Source of the DNA: Kineosporia sp. NBRC 101731
Lineage (GTDB): Bacteria > Actinomycetota > Actinomycetes > Actinomycetales > Kineosporiaceae
Reading direction: 5' to 3'
Length of the DNA: 64,000 nt
Assembly (NCBI RefSeq): GCF_030269305.1
Contig: NZ_BSTC01000003.1
Span: 434,001-498,000, forward strand
This document shows positions 36,214 through 45,280 of this stretch, one piece after another (position 1 is the first letter of the stretch; each line of letters starts with the position of its first letter). The notes under the pieces are model-generated. The model had not been told where the DNA came from. It saw only the letters and a list, made by a program, of their open reading frames with translations, and did not search any database. The position numbers and the translations under genes are program-made.

Positions 36214-37850
36214 CCGACGAAGCCTCCCGTCTGGTCGAGGCGATCCCCGAGCTCGACGGCGTCACCGGGATGAAAGCCGTCGCCAGTGGCGGGTTCAGCC
36301 GCATCTACCAGGCCTACCAGCCGGCCCTGAACCGGACCGTGGCGATCAAGATCGTCGAGTCCAGCGGTATCGACCCGCGCACCCGGGAGCGGTTCGCCCG
36401 GGAGATGGGCATGACCGGGATGCTCGGCGAGCACCCGCACATCGTCGACGTCTACCATTCCGGCCTCACCCGCAGCGGCGAGCCGTTCCTGATGATGCGC
36501 TGGTACGAGGGCGGTTCCCTGGCCGACGGCCTGCGCGAGAGCGGGCCGATGCCGACGGCCGTGTTGCTGCCGTTCGCCGTCAAGGTCACCTCCGCGCTGG
36601 CGTACGTGCACCGGCACCAGATGCTGCACCGCGACATCAAGCCGGGCAACATCCTGCTCACCGCGCTGAACGAGCCGGTGCTGGCCGACTTCGGCATTGC
36701 GGTGGACGCCCGTCAGGCCGGCACGGCCACCGCCGTCTGGACCCCGGTGCACGCCGCTCCCGAGGTGATGGCCTACGAGGAGCCGACACCCAGCTCCGAC
36801 ATCTGGTCGCTCGGGTCGACGCTGTACGCCGCCCTCGCGGGACGCCCGCCGTTCCCCGTCGATCCGGGGAACACGCTCGCCTCGATCCAGCAGCGGTTCC
36901 GGGCGGCGCCGCCGCCGTTCGTGCGCACCGACGTCCCCTCGTCCCTCACCGATCTGCTCGCCCAGGCCCTCGCGACGAAACCGGACGACCGCCCGGACGC
37001 CGTCGGGATCGTCACCCGGCTGCAGGAGATCGAACGGGAGTGCGGGCTGCCGGTGACGAGTGCGCCGGGTGTGATCACGGCGCCGGGGCGGTCGGGCCCG
37101 GCTCGGCCTCAGCCACCGCGTCCGGTTCCGCCTGAGTCACCGAGCACCGGCGGGCCGTCGTTCACGCCGAAGCTGGCTGATTCGTCAAGGTCTTCGGAAC
37201 CCTCGGCGTCGCTGCCGTTCGGGGCGGTCCTGCTCGGCGGTGCCGACCCGAGGGCCCTTCAGGAGGAAGCCACGCTGGTACCGCAGCGATCCGCGGCAGC
37301 CTCCGGGGGCGTCCTCTCGTTGCCCTCCGAGGTGACCGGGACACCCGACGCCCCGACCGTTCTGGGCGCGGACGTGATCCGGGACAAACCTCAGGGCTGG
37401 TCATGGAAGCGTCGCCTGGTCACGGCGGCGCTCGGCGGGCTCTCGACCCTCGTCCTGGTGCTGGTGGCTCTGTCGGTGATGGCCCCGGACCGCTCGAACC
37501 CTGACGAAACCCCAGAAGTAACAGCGAGCTTCGCCCCTCCGGTGGTCAGTGGGCTGCGCCGGACCGACAGGAGCCCGACGAGCATCACCATTGCCTGGCA
37601 CACCCAGGGCGCCTACGTTTACCCGCACCGGGTGGTGTTCGAGGGTGGTCAGCCGGTGTGGCTCAAGGACGACGAGAACAAGGCGGAGATCGCGGTGCTG
37701 ACCGGTCTGGAACCTGGTACCCGGTACTGCATCCGGCTCGACGCGGTGTACACGCTGCCGCAGACCCCGGCGCCGCAGGCCTCTTCGACGGCGGGCCCGA
37801 AGATCGCGAGCTCGTCGTCCGAACGCAAATGCTTCTGGACCGCCCAGTGA
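36210..37850 (+). CDS. Transmembrane Ser/Thr protein kinase with outer FN3 domain
   Basis: 546 residues. Hanks-type kinase at about residues 15-280: glycine loop ASGGFSRIYQA, VAIKIVES, HRDIKPGNIL, ADFGIAV and SDIWSLGSTLYAALAGR. The APE segment reads WTPVHAAPEV, so the usual GTPxYMAPE is changed. A Pro/Ser-rich linker, one helix (RLVTAALGGLSTLVLVLVAL, about 400-420) and an external FN3-like domain (SPTSITIAWHTQGAYVYPHR; two Cys near the end) follow. Unlike PknB it has no PASTA repeats. It probably phosphorylates FHA-binding partners such as the ATPase at 46397-50707. ATGA-coupled to the upstream gene. Confidence 0.93.
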   Translation: MTDEASRLVEAIPELDGVTGMKAVASGGFSRIYQAYQPALNRTVAIKIVESSGIDPRTRERFAREMGMTGMLGEHPHIVDVYHSGLTRSGEPFLMMRWYEGGSLADGLRESGPMPTAVLLPFAVKVTSALAYVHRHQMLHRDIKPGNILLTALNEPVLADFGIAVDARQAGTATAVWTPVHAAPEVMAYEEPTPSSDIWSLGSTLYAALAGRPPFPVDPGNTLASIQQRFRAAPPPFVRTDVPSSLTDLLAQALATKPDDRPDAVGIVTRLQEIERECGLPVTSAPGVITAPGRSGPARPQPPRPVPPESPSTGGPSFTPKLADSSRSSEPSASLPFGAVLLGGADPRALQEEATLVPQRSAAASGGVLSLPSEVTGTPDAPTVLGADVIRDKPQGWSWKRRLVTAALGGLSTLVLVLVALSVMAPDRSNPDETPEVTASFAPPVVSGLRRTDRSPTSITIAWHTQGAYVYPHRVVFEGGQPVWLKDDENKAEIAVLTGLEPGTRYCIRLDAVYTLPQTPAPQASSTAGPKIASSSSERKCFWTAQ

Positions 37851-37874
37851 GGACGCGTACGAGGGAGGGTCTGC

Positions 37875-38198
37875 GTGGCTGACAGTTTCGGGGTGGACGT
37901 GCGGGTGGCGGAGGAGATGGCGCGCCATCTGGCCGACATCCGCACCTCGTTCAACGATCTGCAGAACATCTTCGGGTCGCAGGGCGGGGTCACCGGTTCC
38001 TCACGGGTCCAGAGCGCCCTGGACGATTTCGCGAGCGAGTCGTCCGACGTCCGCAAGAAGCTCGACGAGTCCCTGGAGCGTGCCGCCGGCATGCTGTCGG
38101 GCCTGGCCACCGGGGCGGGGCAGCTGGACACCGGGCTGGCTGACGCGGTGACCGTGGACCCGGCCCAGGTCGCAGCCACGAGCGGGAGCGCACCATGA
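37875..38198 (+). CDS. WXG100-like helical protein
   Basis: 107 residues of two long amphipathic helices separated by a Gly-rich turn (SSFNDLQNIFGSQGGV-type region), the size and shape of ESAT-6/WXG100 proteins that serve as type VII substrates or chaperones. The WXG motif itself is replaced. GTG start with GGAGGG upstream, just after the kinase gene; stop overlaps the next ATG. Confidence 0.7.
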   Translation: MADSFGVDVRVAEEMARHLADIRTSFNDLQNIFGSQGGVTGSSRVQSALDDFASESSDVRKKLDESLERAAGMLSGLATGAGQLDTGLADAVTVDPAQVAATSGSAP

Positions 38199-38836
38199 CC
38201 ACCACTATGGGTACCGAGGCCGAAAAGCCGGCGTTCACCATCCGGGTTCCCCCGGTCTGGTTCGAGTTCGACGTCTGGCGTGCGACCCGCACCGGCGACC
38301 TGGCCCGCCTGGTCGACACCCGGATCGCGGGCGACACCCGGCTCTCCCGGTTCCGGGCCCCGCTGCTGAAGGCCTTGCGGGAGGCCGCCGAACAGGCCGA
38401 ACGGCAGGGCGCCATGATCTGCGCCGCGATGATGCAGCCGCAGGAGGAGGCCGTGCTCGCTGCCATGCTCACGGTCTTCCACCGTGCGGACACGCCCGCG
38501 GAGACGGTCGAGGCGATCGCCGCGCAGATCACCTCGACCGCGCCCGGCGAGGGGTCGAACTCCTGGCGGCGTGTCGAGATTACCTCCACCACGGCTGGTT
38601 CCGCCGTGCGGGTGACCGGGGTGGAAGCCGTGCGGTTCGGCGACGGATCGGCGGACTGCGTCACCATGCAGACCCTGATCCCGGCGCCCGCCGGAGGCGT
38701 TGTCAATGTCGTCCTGACCAGCCCGCAGATCGAACTCACCGAATCCTGGCTCGACCTGTTCGACGCGATCAGCTCCACCTTCGCGTGGTCGAGTGAAACC
38801 GGTACCACCCGGAAAACCGAAACAACAGAGGGGTAA
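38195..38836 (+). CDS. Unknown protein of a type VII-like locus
   Basis: 213 residues, no signal peptide. The first half contains PVWFEFDVWRATRTGDLARL and an Ala/Glu-rich helix (LLKALREAAEQAERQGAMI); the second half alternates beta strands (SNSWRRVEITSTTAG, VVNVVLTSPQIELTESWLDL) and ends in a Phe-Asp-Ala-Ile-Ser helix that recalls Mog1/PsbP-fold proteins such as LpqN. Coupled (ATGA) to a WXG100-like gene and 4 bp before the next. Its position suggests a chaperone or assembly factor, but this is inferred. Confidence 0.65.
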   Translation: MTTTMGTEAEKPAFTIRVPPVWFEFDVWRATRTGDLARLVDTRIAGDTRLSRFRAPLLKALREAAEQAERQGAMICAAMMQPQEEAVLAAMLTVFHRADTPAETVEAIAAQITSTAPGEGSNSWRRVEITSTTAGSAVRVTGVEAVRFGDGSADCVTMQTLIPAPAGGVVNVVLTSPQIELTESWLDLFDAISSTFAWSSETGTTRKTETTEG

Positions 38837-38839
38837 ACC

Positions 38840-39130
38840 ATGTCGATCAACGTGCGTTACGAGGACCTGCAGAGCACCGCCACGCAGCTCAACAGCGGCC
38901 GTGAGGAAATGGTCGCCAACCTGAACCGGCTCAAGGGTCTCGTCGACTCCCTGGTCAGCAGCGGCTTCGTCACCGACCAGGCGTCGGGCCGCTTCCAGCA
39001 GTCGTACCAGCAGTGGAACACCGGTGCCAGCAACGCCATCCAGGGCCTCGAGGGCATGTCCCAGTTCCTGAACACGGCGATCGCCAAGCACCAGCAGCTG
39101 GACTCGGAGCTGGGCTCCGCCGCGGGCTGA
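38840..39130 (+). CDS. WXG100-family protein
   Basis: 96 residues, ESAT-6-like: helix 1 YEDLQSTATQLNSGREEMVA, a turn SSGFVTDQAS in place of WXG, helix 2 FQQSYQQWNTGASNAIQGLE. This SGF-variant WXG100 form is common in actinomycetes. Expected to be a small helical hairpin secreted as a dimer or acting as an adaptor for the Rhs toxin encoded 40 bp downstream. AGAGGGG before the ATG. Confidence 0.9.
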   Translation: MSINVRYEDLQSTATQLNSGREEMVANLNRLKGLVDSLVSSGFVTDQASGRFQQSYQQWNTGASNAIQGLEGMSQFLNTAIAKHQQLDSELGSAAG

Positions 39131-39170
39131 CGCAGTAGTTCGACCGAAGAGACGCTGAGGAGGGGGACCA

Positions 39171-42100
39171 GTGGCTGACTGGGCAGTTCTGAACCGGAGC
39201 GATCCGGCGCCGGGTGACGTCGAAGGCACCCGTGCGCTGGGCCGCAGGCTGCTGAACCAGGCGGCGACGGTGGAGCAGGAGACTGCCCGGTTGCGGTCAC
39301 TGGCCTCTTCCAGCGGTGATCTGAAGATGGCCGGTGACTACGCGGCCGAGTACACGGCGACGCTGAGCGAGCTGCCGGACGACCTGTCCAAGCTCGGGGT
39401 CGCCTACCGGGGCTGCGGCAATGCCCTGACCCGGTTCGCGGAAGACCTGTCCGTGGCCAAGAGCAAGGCCAAGCAGGCCCTTTCCGACGGGGTGGACGCG
39501 GACACCCGCTACCGGTCGGCGCTCCAGGACCTGAAATCGCTGTTGCCGCCCGACCAGCAGGGGCTGGCGTCCAACGGCCTCAGTCTCAGCCCGTCGGCGG
39601 TCGACGCGGCCACGGTGTCGCTGGACGAGAACACCCGGGCCCAGATCCGTCACGCCGCCAGTCGCGCGCGCACCGCCGACAGCGATCTGGACCGCGCCCG
39701 CACCCTGGCAGACCAGGCCGCCGCGCTGCGGGGTGACGCCGAGGACCGCGCCGAGCGGGGCATCAACGACTCGCTCGAGGGCAGCGGCATCAAGAACAAG
39801 TCCTGGGCGCAGAAGGCCTGGGACACCGTGTCCAAGCCGTTCCGCTCCTGGGACGACTTCGTCTCCCTGTGTGGCACCGTCGCCCTGGTCGCGGGCGTCG
39901 CGGCGTTGTTCATCTCCGGCCCGATCGGCTGGGCCCTGATGGCCGCGGCCCTGGTGGCGGGCGCGGTGGTCTTCGGCGACAGCCTGGTGAAATATGCCAA
40001 CGGAGAAGTGGGCCTGGGCACGGTGGCCCTCAACGCCCTGGGCCTGATCCCCGGCGGGCGGGGTGTGGTCAGTCTGACCCGTTTCGGCCGGGCGCTGGGC
40101 CCCCTGGGCAAGGCCCTGACCTCTCCGGGCGGTTTCCGGGTGCTGGCCTCCACCGCCGGCAAGGGCCTGCGGAACCTGGCCACCGCCTTCCCCCATGCAC
40201 TCTCGACCGCCGGTGGCGGTATCCGCAGCGCGTTGGCCAACCCGAAACTGGCCGCGCGCGCCTTCGCCTGCCGGTTCCTGGGGCGCGACCCGATCGACAT
40301 GGTCAGCGGCGAGATGGTCATGCAGATGACCGATTTCGAGCTGCCCGCTCTGCTCCCGATCGTGCTGGAGCGCACGTACGCCTCGTCGTACGGGGTGGGC
40401 CGCTGGTTCGGCCCGTCGTGGAGCAGCTTCCTCGACCAGCGCCTGGAGGTCGATGCGCAGGGCGTGTGCTTCGCCTACACCGAGGCCGTGCTGCTGACCT
40501 ACCCGTCGCTGGCCCCGGGTGAGAGCGCGCTGCCCGACGAGGGCCCCCGCGTGCCCCTGACCCGGCGTAGCGACGGCCACTACTCGATCACGGAACCCGA
40601 TACCGGCCGCACCTTCTGGTTCGCCCCGCCGCCGGCCGAAGGCCACGCGGTGCTGCCCCTGGCCGCCGTGAGCGACCGCAACAGCAACCGCATCGACCTG
40701 GGCTACGACCCGTCCACCGGCTGGCTCGCCGAGATCACCCACACCGGCGGCTACCGCGTGCACGTGGAATGCCAGGACGGCCACATCACCGAGTTCCGCC
40801 TCGCCGGACGCGACGGCTCGGACGACACCACGATCATCCGCTACGGGTACGACGATCGCGGCCGGCTGACCGACGTCATCAATTCTTCCGGTCTGCCGTT
40901 GAAATTCGGCTACGACCGCCACCACCGCATCACCTCGTGGACCGACCGCAACGGCACCTGGTACCGCTACACCTACGACGGGGCCGGGCGGGTCATCCGC
41001 ACGGCGGGGTCGGCGCACTGCCTCGACGGGCAGATGCGGTACGACACCGAGAACCGGGTGACGGTCGAGGTGAACTCGCTGGGGGCGCAGACCGCTTACC
41101 ACTACAACGAAGACGGTCAGGTCGTGCGGGTGGTGGATGCTCGTGGGCAGGCCACTCGTCATCTTTGGGACCGGTATCACCGCAAGACCGGCGAGGTCGA
41201 TCCACTGGGCCGGAGCACGCGGTTCGACTACGACGAGAACGACGACCTGATCCGGGTCGTGCGACCCGACGGTGCTTCCTTCAGATCGGAGTACGACGAG
41301 AGGCACCGGGTTGTCCGGTACGTGGAGCCGGACGGTTCCGCATGGGGGCAGGAGTTCGACCAATACGGCAATGTCAGAGCGGTCACCGATCCGTTGGGGG
41401 CAGTGACCACCTTCAGCTACGACGCCACGGGGGCCATGCGAAGGCGGGTCGATCCGCTCGGGCGCGTTACCGAGTACACAGTGGACACAGCCGGTCTGGC
41501 GCTCTCCTTCACCGATGCGCTCGGCAACGCCACCGGCCTGGAACGGGATGCCTTCGGGCGGGTCACGGCTCTGACCGATGCTCGGGGCAACACCACGCGC
41601 TACCAGTGGACCGTCGAAGGGCGGATTGCCCGCGAGACCCTTCCGGACGGGGTGACCCGTTCGTGGGGGTACGACGCCGAGAACAACCTCGTTGAGTACG
41701 TCGATCCGATGGGCGGTTCGTCGACGACGGAGTACACGAGTTTCGACCTTCCCTCGGTCAGGACCGATGCGATCGGTGGGCGTCTGGTGCTCACCTACGA
41801 CACCGAGCTACGCCTGACCTCTGTCACCGACCCCCGTGGTCTGGTCTGGCGGTACGAGTACGACGCCTGCGGGGCGATGCTGCGGGAGACCGATTACGAC
41901 GGTCGCGTCCTCACGTATCGCCGGGATGCGGTCGGCCACGTGATCGGGCATACGAATGCGGTCGGCGAAACCGTGGAGATGGCCTACGACGAGCTGGGGA
42001 ACCTGGTGTCCCGGCGTGGGGGCGGTGAGAATTCCACCTTCCGCTACGACGCCATGTCCCGGCTGCTGCTCGCCGCCAACCAGGACTCCCAGGTGGAGTT

Positions 42101-43616
42101 CGTCCGGGACCGGATGGGCCGTGTGCTCGCCGAGACCGTCGACGGCCGCACGGTCGAGTCCCGCTACGACCGGGCAGGCCACCGGGTGCAGCGGCGCTCG
42201 CCGAGCGGGGCGACAAGCGTGTGGCAGTACGACCGGGCGGGCCGTCCGGCGGTGCTGACCCTCGGCGAGCAGCGGGTCAGCTTCTCCTACGACGCCGACG
42301 GCAGCGAGATCGAGCGTCGGCACGGTCATGCGGTCATGCGCCAGGCCTGGAGTGCATCGGGGCAGCTCCTGGGACAGGCCGTGGACACGCTGGCCGGTGC
42401 TCCGGCCACCGATACTGCCGTGCAGCGGCGGGTTTTCGGGTACGACCGCTTCGGGCGTCTGACCGATGAAGACGACACCCTGCGCGGAGTTCGGCGGTAC
42501 GAGCTGGACCCGCTGGACCGAGTCGTCGCGGTGCACGATGGTGGCGCGAAACAGGAGCAGTACACCTACGACGCCGGGGGCAGTCTGGCGGGTGCAGGGA
42601 CGGCCTGGGTATTCGAAGGCAGCCATCTCCGAGCCACTGCTGACTTCAGCTATGAGTATGACGCCCAGGGGCGCCTGAGCCGTCGCGTCCGCCGCGATCC
42701 GGAGGGTCAGGAGCAGACCTGGTTCTTCCGGTGGAACGTCATGGGCCGGATGACCTCCGTCGTGACGTCTTCGGGGGAACGGTGGCGGTACACCTACGAC
42801 GCGCTCGGGCGCCGCACGAGCAAGCAGCTGCTGGCCGCTGACGGTGCGGTTGAGAGGGCGGTCGTGTTCTCCTGGGACGGTAACGCCTTGGTGGAGGCCG
42901 CGGAGAGGGCCGGAGCCGCAAAGCGAGTCACCACCTGGGAGTGGCACCCTGACGACAACCGTCCGCTGATCCAGTCGGGCGACGACCGATGCTTCAGCAT
43001 TGTCACGGATTTCGTCGGAACTCCCACGGAACTGGTTACTCCGGACGGTGCCGTGGCCTGGCAGTCCGGCGGTAACCTCTGGGGGCTGCAGAGCGGTGAC
43101 ACCGAACAACTCTGCCCGCTGGGCTTCCCCGGTCAGTACCGTGACACCGAGACCGGCTTGCTCTACAACCAGCAGCGATACTACGACCCGGCCGGCGCCG
43201 TCTACGTGAGTCCGGATCCTCTGGGCATCGCTCCGGACGTCAATCCGTACGCGTACGTGCCCAATCCACTGACGTGGGTGGATCCGCTCGGACTGGCGCC
43301 CTACCAGGCGCCCAAGGTGCCGGACCCCTTTGCCGTCCGGGTCCAGGCCCAGGGCGGAGGGCTGGAAAAGAGCGTCGTGCTGTCGAAGACGACCCCGGTC
43401 ACGGTGGAGGAAGCGCTCGAAGCCATGAAGAACCTGAAGGGTCAGCTGTCCAAGAAGGAGCTGAAAGAGCGAGCCGAGTTCTTCGCCAGGGCCGAGAAAT
43501 GGATCCGGAATGCCCCCAAGGGAGGCGGCGTGAGCCCGATGGGCAAGACTTTCAACTTGCACACCCCGATCCGTGTGGACATCGAGATCCTGCGCGGTCT
43601 CAACCTGACAAGCTGA
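39171..43616 (+). CDS. Type VII-associated Rhs/YD-repeat polymorphic toxin
   Basis: 1481 residues. Residues 1-220 are a helical WXG-like N-terminal domain (AVLNRSDPAPGDVEGTRALG; GAGNAL-type features absent). Hydrophobic segments near 233-275 (VAGVAALFISGPIGWALMAA) may help membrane transit. A DUF6531-like start of the shell (DPIDMVSGEMVMQMTDFELP, about 373) precedes many YD repeats (TRFDYDENDDLIRVVRPDG) and the Rhs core end DPLGLAP near 1371. The last about 104 residues differ from the shell: VTVEEALEAMKNLKGQLSKK, FFARAEKWIRNAPKGGG and HTPIRVDIEILRGLNL; I do not recognise that toxin domain. GTG start with AGGAGGGGG upstream. Confidence 0.92.
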   Translation: MADWAVLNRSDPAPGDVEGTRALGRRLLNQAATVEQETARLRSLASSSGDLKMAGDYAAEYTATLSELPDDLSKLGVAYRGCGNALTRFAEDLSVAKSKAKQALSDGVDADTRYRSALQDLKSLLPPDQQGLASNGLSLSPSAVDAATVSLDENTRAQIRHAASRARTADSDLDRARTLADQAAALRGDAEDRAERGINDSLEGSGIKNKSWAQKAWDTVSKPFRSWDDFVSLCGTVALVAGVAALFISGPIGWALMAAALVAGAVVFGDSLVKYANGEVGLGTVALNALGLIPGGRGVVSLTRFGRALGPLGKALTSPGGFRVLASTAGKGLRNLATAFPHALSTAGGGIRSALANPKLAARAFACRFLGRDPIDMVSGEMVMQMTDFELPALLPIVLERTYASSYGVGRWFGPSWSSFLDQRLEVDAQGVCFAYTEAVLLTYPSLAPGESALPDEGPRVPLTRRSDGHYSITEPDTGRTFWFAPPPAEGHAVLPLAAVSDRNSNRIDLGYDPSTGWLAEITHTGGYRVHVECQDGHITEFRLAGRDGSDDTTIIRYGYDDRGRLTDVINSSGLPLKFGYDRHHRITSWTDRNGTWYRYTYDGAGRVIRTAGSAHCLDGQMRYDTENRVTVEVNSLGAQTAYHYNEDGQVVRVVDARGQATRHLWDRYHRKTGEVDPLGRSTRFDYDENDDLIRVVRPDGASFRSEYDERHRVVRYVEPDGSAWGQEFDQYGNVRAVTDPLGAVTTFSYDATGAMRRRVDPLGRVTEYTVDTAGLALSFTDALGNATGLERDAFGRVTALTDARGNTTRYQWTVEGRIARETLPDGVTRSWGYDAENNLVEYVDPMGGSSTTEYTSFDLPSVRTDAIGGRLVLTYDTELRLTSVTDPRGLVWRYEYDACGAMLRETDYDGRVLTYRRDAVGHVIGHTNAVGETVEMAYDELGNLVSRRGGGENSTFRYDAMSRLLLAANQDSQVEFVRDRMGRVLAETVDGRTVESRYDRAGHRVQRRSPSGATSVWQYDRAGRPAVLTLGEQRVSFSYDADGSEIERRHGHAVMRQAWSASGQLLGQAVDTLAGAPATDTAVQRRVFGYDRFGRLTDEDDTLRGVRRYELDPLDRVVAVHDGGAKQEQYTYDAGGSLAGAGTAWVFEGSHLRATADFSYEYDAQGRLSRRVRRDPEGQEQTWFFRWNVMGRMTSVVTSSGERWRYTYDALGRRTSKQLLAADGAVERAVVFSWDGNALVEAAERAGAAKRVTTWEWHPDDNRPLIQSGDDRCFSIVTDFVGTPTELVTPDGAVAWQSGGNLWGLQSGDTEQLCPLGFPGQYRDTETGLLYNQQRYYDPAGAVYVSPDPLGIAPDVNPYAYVPNPLTWVDPLGLAPYQAPKVPDPFAVRVQAQGGGLEKSVVLSKTTPVTVEEALEAMKNLKGQLSKKELKERAEFFARAEKWIRNAPKGGGVSPMGKTFNLHTPIRVDIEILRGLNLTS

Positions 43617-43629
43617 AACCTGGGAGTAC

Positions 43630-44079
43630 GTGGTGCTGGATCCGGAAGCTCTGTCACAGTTCCTGGCCGATGACGAGCACTATCAGGCTGCCGAAAGGAT
43701 GTGGTGGGACTGGCTCGTAGTACAGCTGCGTGAGGTGCCGGGTCGGCCGGAGTGGGTGTCGTGGAACGTTGTACCCGGGCAGGGCACTGTCGATGACGAC
43801 GAGGCGGGCAACCCCGTCCTGAGCGCCCGTGCGACGGACTTCAGCCGAGCACTCCGCATGATTCAGCATGCTCCGGAGCCTGAGAACACTGATGTGGTCT
43901 TTGCATCCTGGGTCACCCGCTGTCCGCCGGATTTCGAGGAACTGCCGCGGGAGGAGCTCGTGGTGAGTCTGATTGCATCTGCGGTGGCCGTGGAGCGAGC
44001 CGAACGTCTGGTGCGGGCCTGGTTGTCGGGTGCAGACAGGGACAAGCTGCAGGAGATCAATCCAGACCACGAGGAATGA
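43630..44079 (+). CDS. Putative immunity protein for the Rhs toxin
   Basis: 149 residues, acidic, cytoplasmic; begins 13 bp after the toxin gene with GGGAG upstream. Sequence features: LSQFLADDEHYQAAERMWWD, WNVVPGQGTVDDDEAG, and a helical C-terminal half (SLIASAVAVERAERLVRAWL). Small unknown proteins directly after Rhs toxins are usually immunity proteins that bind the toxin tip. No family recognised. GTG at 43630 or 43633. Confidence 0.72.
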   Translation: MVLDPEALSQFLADDEHYQAAERMWWDWLVVQLREVPGRPEWVSWNVVPGQGTVDDDEAGNPVLSARATDFSRALRMIQHAPEPENTDVVFASWVTRCPPDFEELPREELVVSLIASAVAVERAERLVRAWLSGADRDKLQEINPDHEE

Positions 44080-44119
44080 CCGCGTCCGGACATCATGACC
44101 ATGCTCCCGACCGGTGCGA

Positions 44120-44335
44120 TCAGCTGGGGTGAATGAGTGCCCTGACCCAGGTGCCGTCCTCGGCCGGATAGGTATCCAGAACCAGGCCGGCTTCCGCGAG
44201 GGCACTCTCGAACTCCTCGGCCGTCAACGGCCGGGACAGGAAGGTCTGGGTCCAGCGGGAGTCCGGGTAGACATTCTCGACCTGCACCGACCGCACGCCC
44301 GGGCCGACCGGTTCTGAGGAGAGCACCCGCACCAC
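44120..44335 (-). CDS. Short C-terminal-like fragment, unknown
   Basis: 71 residues starting at a weak GTG. The end (FLSRPLTAEEFESALAEAGL, then LDTYPAEDGTWVRAL) resembles the C-terminus of a class I methyltransferase or a related enzyme. The frame can be extended upstream only a little (GEGVRTSGNG). I suspect a fragment left after deletion, but a small intact gene is possible. Confidence 0.35.
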   Translation of the reverse strand: MVRVLSSEPVGPGVRSVQVENVYPDSRWTQTFLSRPLTAEEFESALAEAGLVLDTYPAEDGTWVRALIHPS

Positions 44336-44398
44336 TCCGTTGCCGCTGGTCCGGACGCCTTCGCCAACGTGTTGCCCAGGGGACGCGTTCCGGGGAGG

Positions 44399-45250
44399 TC
44401 AGACCCTCGCCACGGTGACCAGGATCGGCGACGTACCTCCAAGATGCACGAAACAGTCGGCGAGCGCCCCGGCGAGCCAGCCGATGGTCTCGCCCGTCCA
44501 CTCGACGAGTTGCCCGGTGATAACGGCTCCGTGGGCGTCAGGAGCGTTCCAGAAGAAGTTGTCCGTGGGATCGGTCAAGGGCTCCGGCGTCGGTGGCACG
44601 AAGCCGTCGACAACGAAAACTTTCTGATCGAGCCCGGCCAGGAATTCGCCGAGACGGTTCAGCGATGACCGGTTTCCCTCACCGTCCGCGCTGCTGACGC
44701 TGACCCGTACCTCGGCGCGGGTGGTCGGGTCGCCGTCGAGGAAGTAGTCCGCGACCGACAGCGACGGGATCGGGGTGGAGGAGGCCCGCGGTGAGGTGGT
44801 GAGCGCTTGCGTGGGCAGTTCGATGCGGACCTTGGTGAGTCGCAGTGTGCCCAGACGGCCGGTCGCGGCTTCGGCGCAGGCGAGGAACGGCTGGGTGGGC
44901 AGCGGGCGATCGCTGGGCACCGTGCTGGCCTCGACCTGGAACCAGGTGATCTGATCGGAGCCTGCCGGGGCGTCGTCGTTCCGGCTGCCGGCGTCGTTCA
45001 TGGCCCAGAGGCCGGGCGCCTGCAGGAGATCGGCAGAGCCACTGCGGTCGTCGAGCCAGCCCATGGCCCGGGAACGGTCGTGGAAGAGCGCGTAGGGATC
45101 GTTCCGGGGTTCCTCGAGCGAGTGCGGTGAGAGGTCGCCGTACAGAGCGGCATACAGGGTGCCCGCCGAAGGTGGCGAGCCCGGTAGAACACCGGGCTCG
45201 CTCGCCTCGGCGCGATACCGGAGCGGCTGATGTTTCGATGATTCAGTCAT
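44399..45250 (-). CDS. Hypothetical protein
   Basis: 283 residues, no signal peptide or membrane helix. Segments seen: AGTLYAALYGDLSPHSLEEP, ALFHDRSRAMGWLDDRSGSA, FVVDGFVPPTPEPLTDPTDN and a last LVEWTGETIGWLAGALADCF. No family recognised. It lies between the Rhs operon and a secreted-protein gene on the same strand. ATG start at 45250. Confidence 0.65.
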   Translation of the reverse strand: MTESSKHQPLRYRAEASEPGVLPGSPPSAGTLYAALYGDLSPHSLEEPRNDPYALFHDRSRAMGWLDDRSGSADLLQAPGLWAMNDAGSRNDDAPAGSDQITWFQVEASTVPSDRPLPTQPFLACAEAATGRLGTLRLTKVRIELPTQALTTSPRASSTPIPSLSVADYFLDGDPTTRAEVRVSVSSADGEGNRSSLNRLGEFLAGLDQKVFVVDGFVPPTPEPLTDPTDNFFWNAPDAHGAVITGQLVEWTGETIGWLAGALADCFVHLGGTSPILVTVARV

Positions 45251-45280
45251 GGCGCTACCAGTATCGCAATCGCCTTGCGG

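Noticed and set aside
39297-41363. Minus-strand frame opposite the Rhs gene
   Set aside because: No domain or start signal; the plus-strand YD-repeat protein explains the region.
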